Origin: Lepidostoma basale | Lineage: Eukaryota; Arthropoda; Insecta; Trichoptera; Lepidostomatidae | Assembly (NCBI GenBank): GCA_022606425.2 | Contig: JAHDVF020000164.1 | Location: 310,001-374,000, forward strand | Direction: 5' to 3' | Length of the DNA: 64,000 nt | Part shown: in pieces, positions 61,983 through 64,000 of the stretch | Position numbering within the stretch: position 1 is the stretch's first letter | Layout: every line of letters begins with the position of its first letter | Notes under the pieces: generated by a model | What the model was told of the DNA's origin: nothing | What the model saw: the letters and a program-made list of their open reading frames with translations, nothing else | Databases searched by the model: none | Translations under genes and position numbers: made by a program

Positions 61983-64000
61983 TTAGGAGGGATTATTGGA
62001 ATATAGTTGAGAGTAATATTTTTTTATTTTCATATTGGGAGCTAGTTTTAAATGTTCTGGTAAGTTATTTAAAGCATTGAAGGCTATATATTGTAAGGAT
62101 TTGATTCCGTATTTAGTGGTGTTAACTTTAGGGATATTTATATTTTTTGCTTGTCTTGTGTTGTGGTTATGAATATCATTATTAAGTTTAAAGGTTGTAT
62201 TATAATGGTAGGATTTATCAACGATTTGTTTTATTGTACAGGTTATTTCATATAAAGGAAGTATATTTATTGGTAAAATATTTGTCCTTTTATATATATC
62301 TTTAGTATGGGTATCAAGTGGTAGTTTAAGTAAATTTCTGATTGCTCTATTTTGTAAAACCTGTAATTGATTAATGTATTCTTTTGTAGCAAATCCCCAG
62401 ATACACGAGAGATACGATATGTGAGAGTGAACAAATGCATAATAGATTGCCAATAATGTATTTATATTTAATATTCCTTGGAATCTATACAGAATTCCAA
62501 TTACGGGTGAAATCTTTGAAATTATCTTTTCTATGTGTAGATTCCAGGATAATTTGTCATCGATTATAAGACCAAGGTATTTAGTAAAGTTTTGCTTGTG
62601 AAGAATATGTCCATTCATTTTAATTTCAATATTACAATTTGACTTATTATTAAAAATTAAGAAATGAGTTTTTTTTTCGTTTACTGTTAGTTTGTTTAGT
62701 CTAAGCCACTCTGTAAGTTTAGTCAGGTCATTCTGCATTTCCGTTTTCAGTTGTTGTAAACTTTTGTTGTGATAGAAGATAACCGTGTCATCGGCATAAA
62801 GCTGTATGGTACCATGTAACTTAAGATCGGTTATGTCATTTATATATATCAAAAAGAGTAGTGGACCTAGAACGGATCCTTGTGGAACACCACATGTAAT
62901 TGTTTGAGTTGTGCTTTGGTATTGGTCTATGTCGACTAATTGTTGTCTATTGGTTAAGTAGCTTCTAAAGAGATTTAGGTATTTGTCGGTTATTCCAATG
63001 TATTCAAGTTTTACGAGTAGTATTTTATGGTCAACTGTGTCAAAAGCTTTTTGCAAGTCAATAAAAATTGCAGATGTGAATTCCTTATTGTCTATTTGTC
63101 GTTGTAGTGAAGCTATTATATCGAAGGTTGCACTTTTTGTCGTGGATTTTTTCGTGAATCCGTATTGGGTTGTCGAAAGAAAGTTTATTTTGTCTAAGTA
63201 TTTTGTTAGTCTAATTTTCATAACATTTTCGAATATTTTTGAGATGACAGGGAGAACAGAAATGGGTCGGTAGTTTTGTATATTTTTTTTTGAGTCTGCT
63301 TTGTGAATTGGAGTAACTTTAGCTATTTTTAATTGGTCTGGAAAAATTCCAGAGAGTAAAGTATTATTAATTAATATGACGAGGTCATTAGTTACTTCAT
63401 CACTGCATGTCTTTAGTATCCGAGCTGATAGTTTATCAACACCAGGTGCGGCTTTTGTCTTTATTTTTGATATTATGTATTTTATTTCTTTTTTATTAGT
63501 GCGGGACATGTAGAGTGATTGCTGATTATTTTTAGAGTTAGATATAGAATTTGTATCTGTTATTTTCGACGGAATTTTAGAGGCAAGATTATGTCCAACT
63601 GAGGTAAAGTATGTATTGAAGGTATGTGCAATTTGTGTTTTATCATTAATTTCAATATCGTTAGATATTATAGATTCAATTTTTTCACGTTTATTATTAA
63701 CATTATTTTTAAGAACAGAGTTAATGTTAATCCAAGTTTTTCTAGAGTCATGTAGGCTTTCTTCAAAAATATTTGATAGATATTTTTTTTTGAGGCTTCT
63801 TCTGTAGTTAGTGACGGTGTTACGAGATTTATTTTTTAGTTGGAGATTTGTAGCGTTGGGGTTGTTTTTCCATTTTTGTACCCAGAATTGTCTAATTTTG
63901 ATTAATTCATTGAGTTTAGTATCGAACCACGGTGTATTACCAAATTTATTTTTATCTTTTCTTCTTGGTATGAATTCGTGCGTATTATTATCTATGATAT
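61983..64000 (-). CDS. LINE reverse transcriptase ORF, intact, 5' partial
   Basis: 671 codons are visible without a stop from 63998 to the stop at 61983; the frame continues upstream of the first Met at 63509 (codons ...SLY before MSR), so that Met is internal. Visible order: linker (PWFDTKLNELIKIRQFWVQK, SLKKKYLSNIFEESL), then AAPGVDKLSARILK, NYRPISVLPVISKIFE, FIDLQKAFDTVDH with the motif A Asp, GVPQGSVLGPLLFLIYINDI, LYADD at 62787-62801 (motif C), and the thumb and C-terminal tail (KYLGLIIDDKLSW, LNNLPEHLKLAPN). It would copy its own RNA at the target site. The apurinic-type endonuclease expected upstream is off the window. All RT residues checked are present, so the copy may be active. Confidence 0.95.
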   Translation of the reverse strand, partial: IIDNNTHEFIPRRKDKNKFGNTPWFDTKLNELIKIRQFWVQKWKNNPNATNLQLKNKSRNTVTNYRRSLKKKYLSNIFEESLHDSRKTWININSVLKNNVNNKREKIESIISNDIEINDKTQIAHTFNTYFTSVGHNLASKIPSKITDTNSISNSKNNQQSLYMSRTNKKEIKYIISKIKTKAAPGVDKLSARILKTCSDEVTNDLVILINNTLLSGIFPDQLKIAKVTPIHKADSKKNIQNYRPISVLPVISKIFENVMKIRLTKYLDKINFLSTTQYGFTKKSTTKSATFDIIASLQRQIDNKEFTSAIFIDLQKAFDTVDHKILLVKLEYIGITDKYLNLFRSYLTNRQQLVDIDQYQSTTQTITCGVPQGSVLGPLLFLIYINDITDLKLHGTIQLYADDTVIFYHNKSLQQLKTEMQNDLTKLTEWLRLNKLTVNEKKTHFLIFNNKSNCNIEIKMNGHILHKQNFTKYLGLIIDDKLSWNLHIEKIISKISPVIGILYRFQGILNINTLLAIYYAFVHSHISYLSCIWGFATKEYINQLQVLQNRAIRNLLKLPLDTHTKDIYKRTNILPINILPLYEITCTIKQIVDKSYHYNTTFKLNNDIHNHNTRQAKNINIPKVNTTKYGIKSLQYIAFNALNNLPEHLKLAPNMKIKKYYSQLYSNNPS

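Larger units (their letters stand above)
61535..64000 (-). mobile_element. jockey/CR1-type LINE, 3' part, continuing off the window
   Basis: Minus-strand element. The 3' end is a 25-nt poly(A) (complement 61535-61559) just after AATAAA (complement 61563-61568); a ~420-bp 3' UTR with tandem repeats; an open RT ORF; the 5' end lies beyond 64000. The target duplication cannot be checked because only one end is visible. Confidence 0.92.

Overview
This window looks like an arthropod, most likely insect, genome segment made almost entirely of transposable-element debris. It is AT-rich and intron-poor to the eye. I recognise no host protein-coding gene, rRNA or functional tRNA, and no CRISPR array. 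The arthropod assignment is inference from mariner elements, RTE/jockey-type LINEs, tRNA-derived SINEs and a short CCTAA (insect telomere type) tract.

LINEs dominate. One jockey/CR1-type element at the right edge (61535-64000, minus) has an open reverse-transcriptase ORF running off the window, a polyadenylation signal and a 25-nt poly(A) tail, so it looks young. A second, 5'-truncated LINE (19876-22415, minus) carries one in-frame stop and is nested inside an older LINE fragment. The commonest family, called here GTTA-LINE, is present about 18 times, nearly always as its last 60-160 codons plus a (GTTA)n tail. At least eight other LINE families are represented only by their C-terminal ends. 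They have CTT/GAA, GATTT or other short-repeat tails.

DNA transposons: a mariner with matching 31-bp inverted ends and TA duplications (44772-45922) whose transposase has lost about 50 residues and the third catalytic Asp; an older, internally deleted mariner (6109-6664); two 765-770-bp TTAA-flanked piggyBac-like non-autonomous elements (2983-3747 and 36882-37651); and several MITEs. SINEs: a tRNA-Ser-like family with A and B boxes (six copies), a second tRNA-headed family, and a small element that ends in the same 3' sequence as GTTA-LINE.

The most interesting layer is a set of at least seven repeat families (H1-H7), many of them long palindromes. Each arm carries a hammerhead-ribozyme-like motif: CUGANGA, helix II hairpin, GAAA, a self-complementary 6-8-nt helix III such as ACAUGU or ACAGCUGU, a UC or UU cleavage dinucleotide, and in several copies a complementary helix I. 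About ten copies keep the CUGANGA/GAAA/NUH core. The best is 51178-51228. In every family one extra nucleotide sits between CUGANGA and helix II. This layout recalls the hammerhead-bearing terminal repeats of Penelope-like elements and metazoan retrozymes, but here the units are mostly inverted rather than in tandem, and no Penelope-type RT is present in the window.

Layout: 0-12 kb, LINE fragments, H1-H5 units and a piggyBac-like MITE; 12-18 kb, sparse, then a 400-bp palindrome; 19-23 kb, nested LINEs; 23-32 kb, H3/H4 palindromes with LINE ends inserted in them; 32-40 kb, LINEs, a minisatellite, a second MITE inside element Q, and SINEs; 40-54 kb, sparse, with a mariner and H5/H6 units; 54-60 kb, clustered LINE ends; 61.5-64 kb, the intact LINE.
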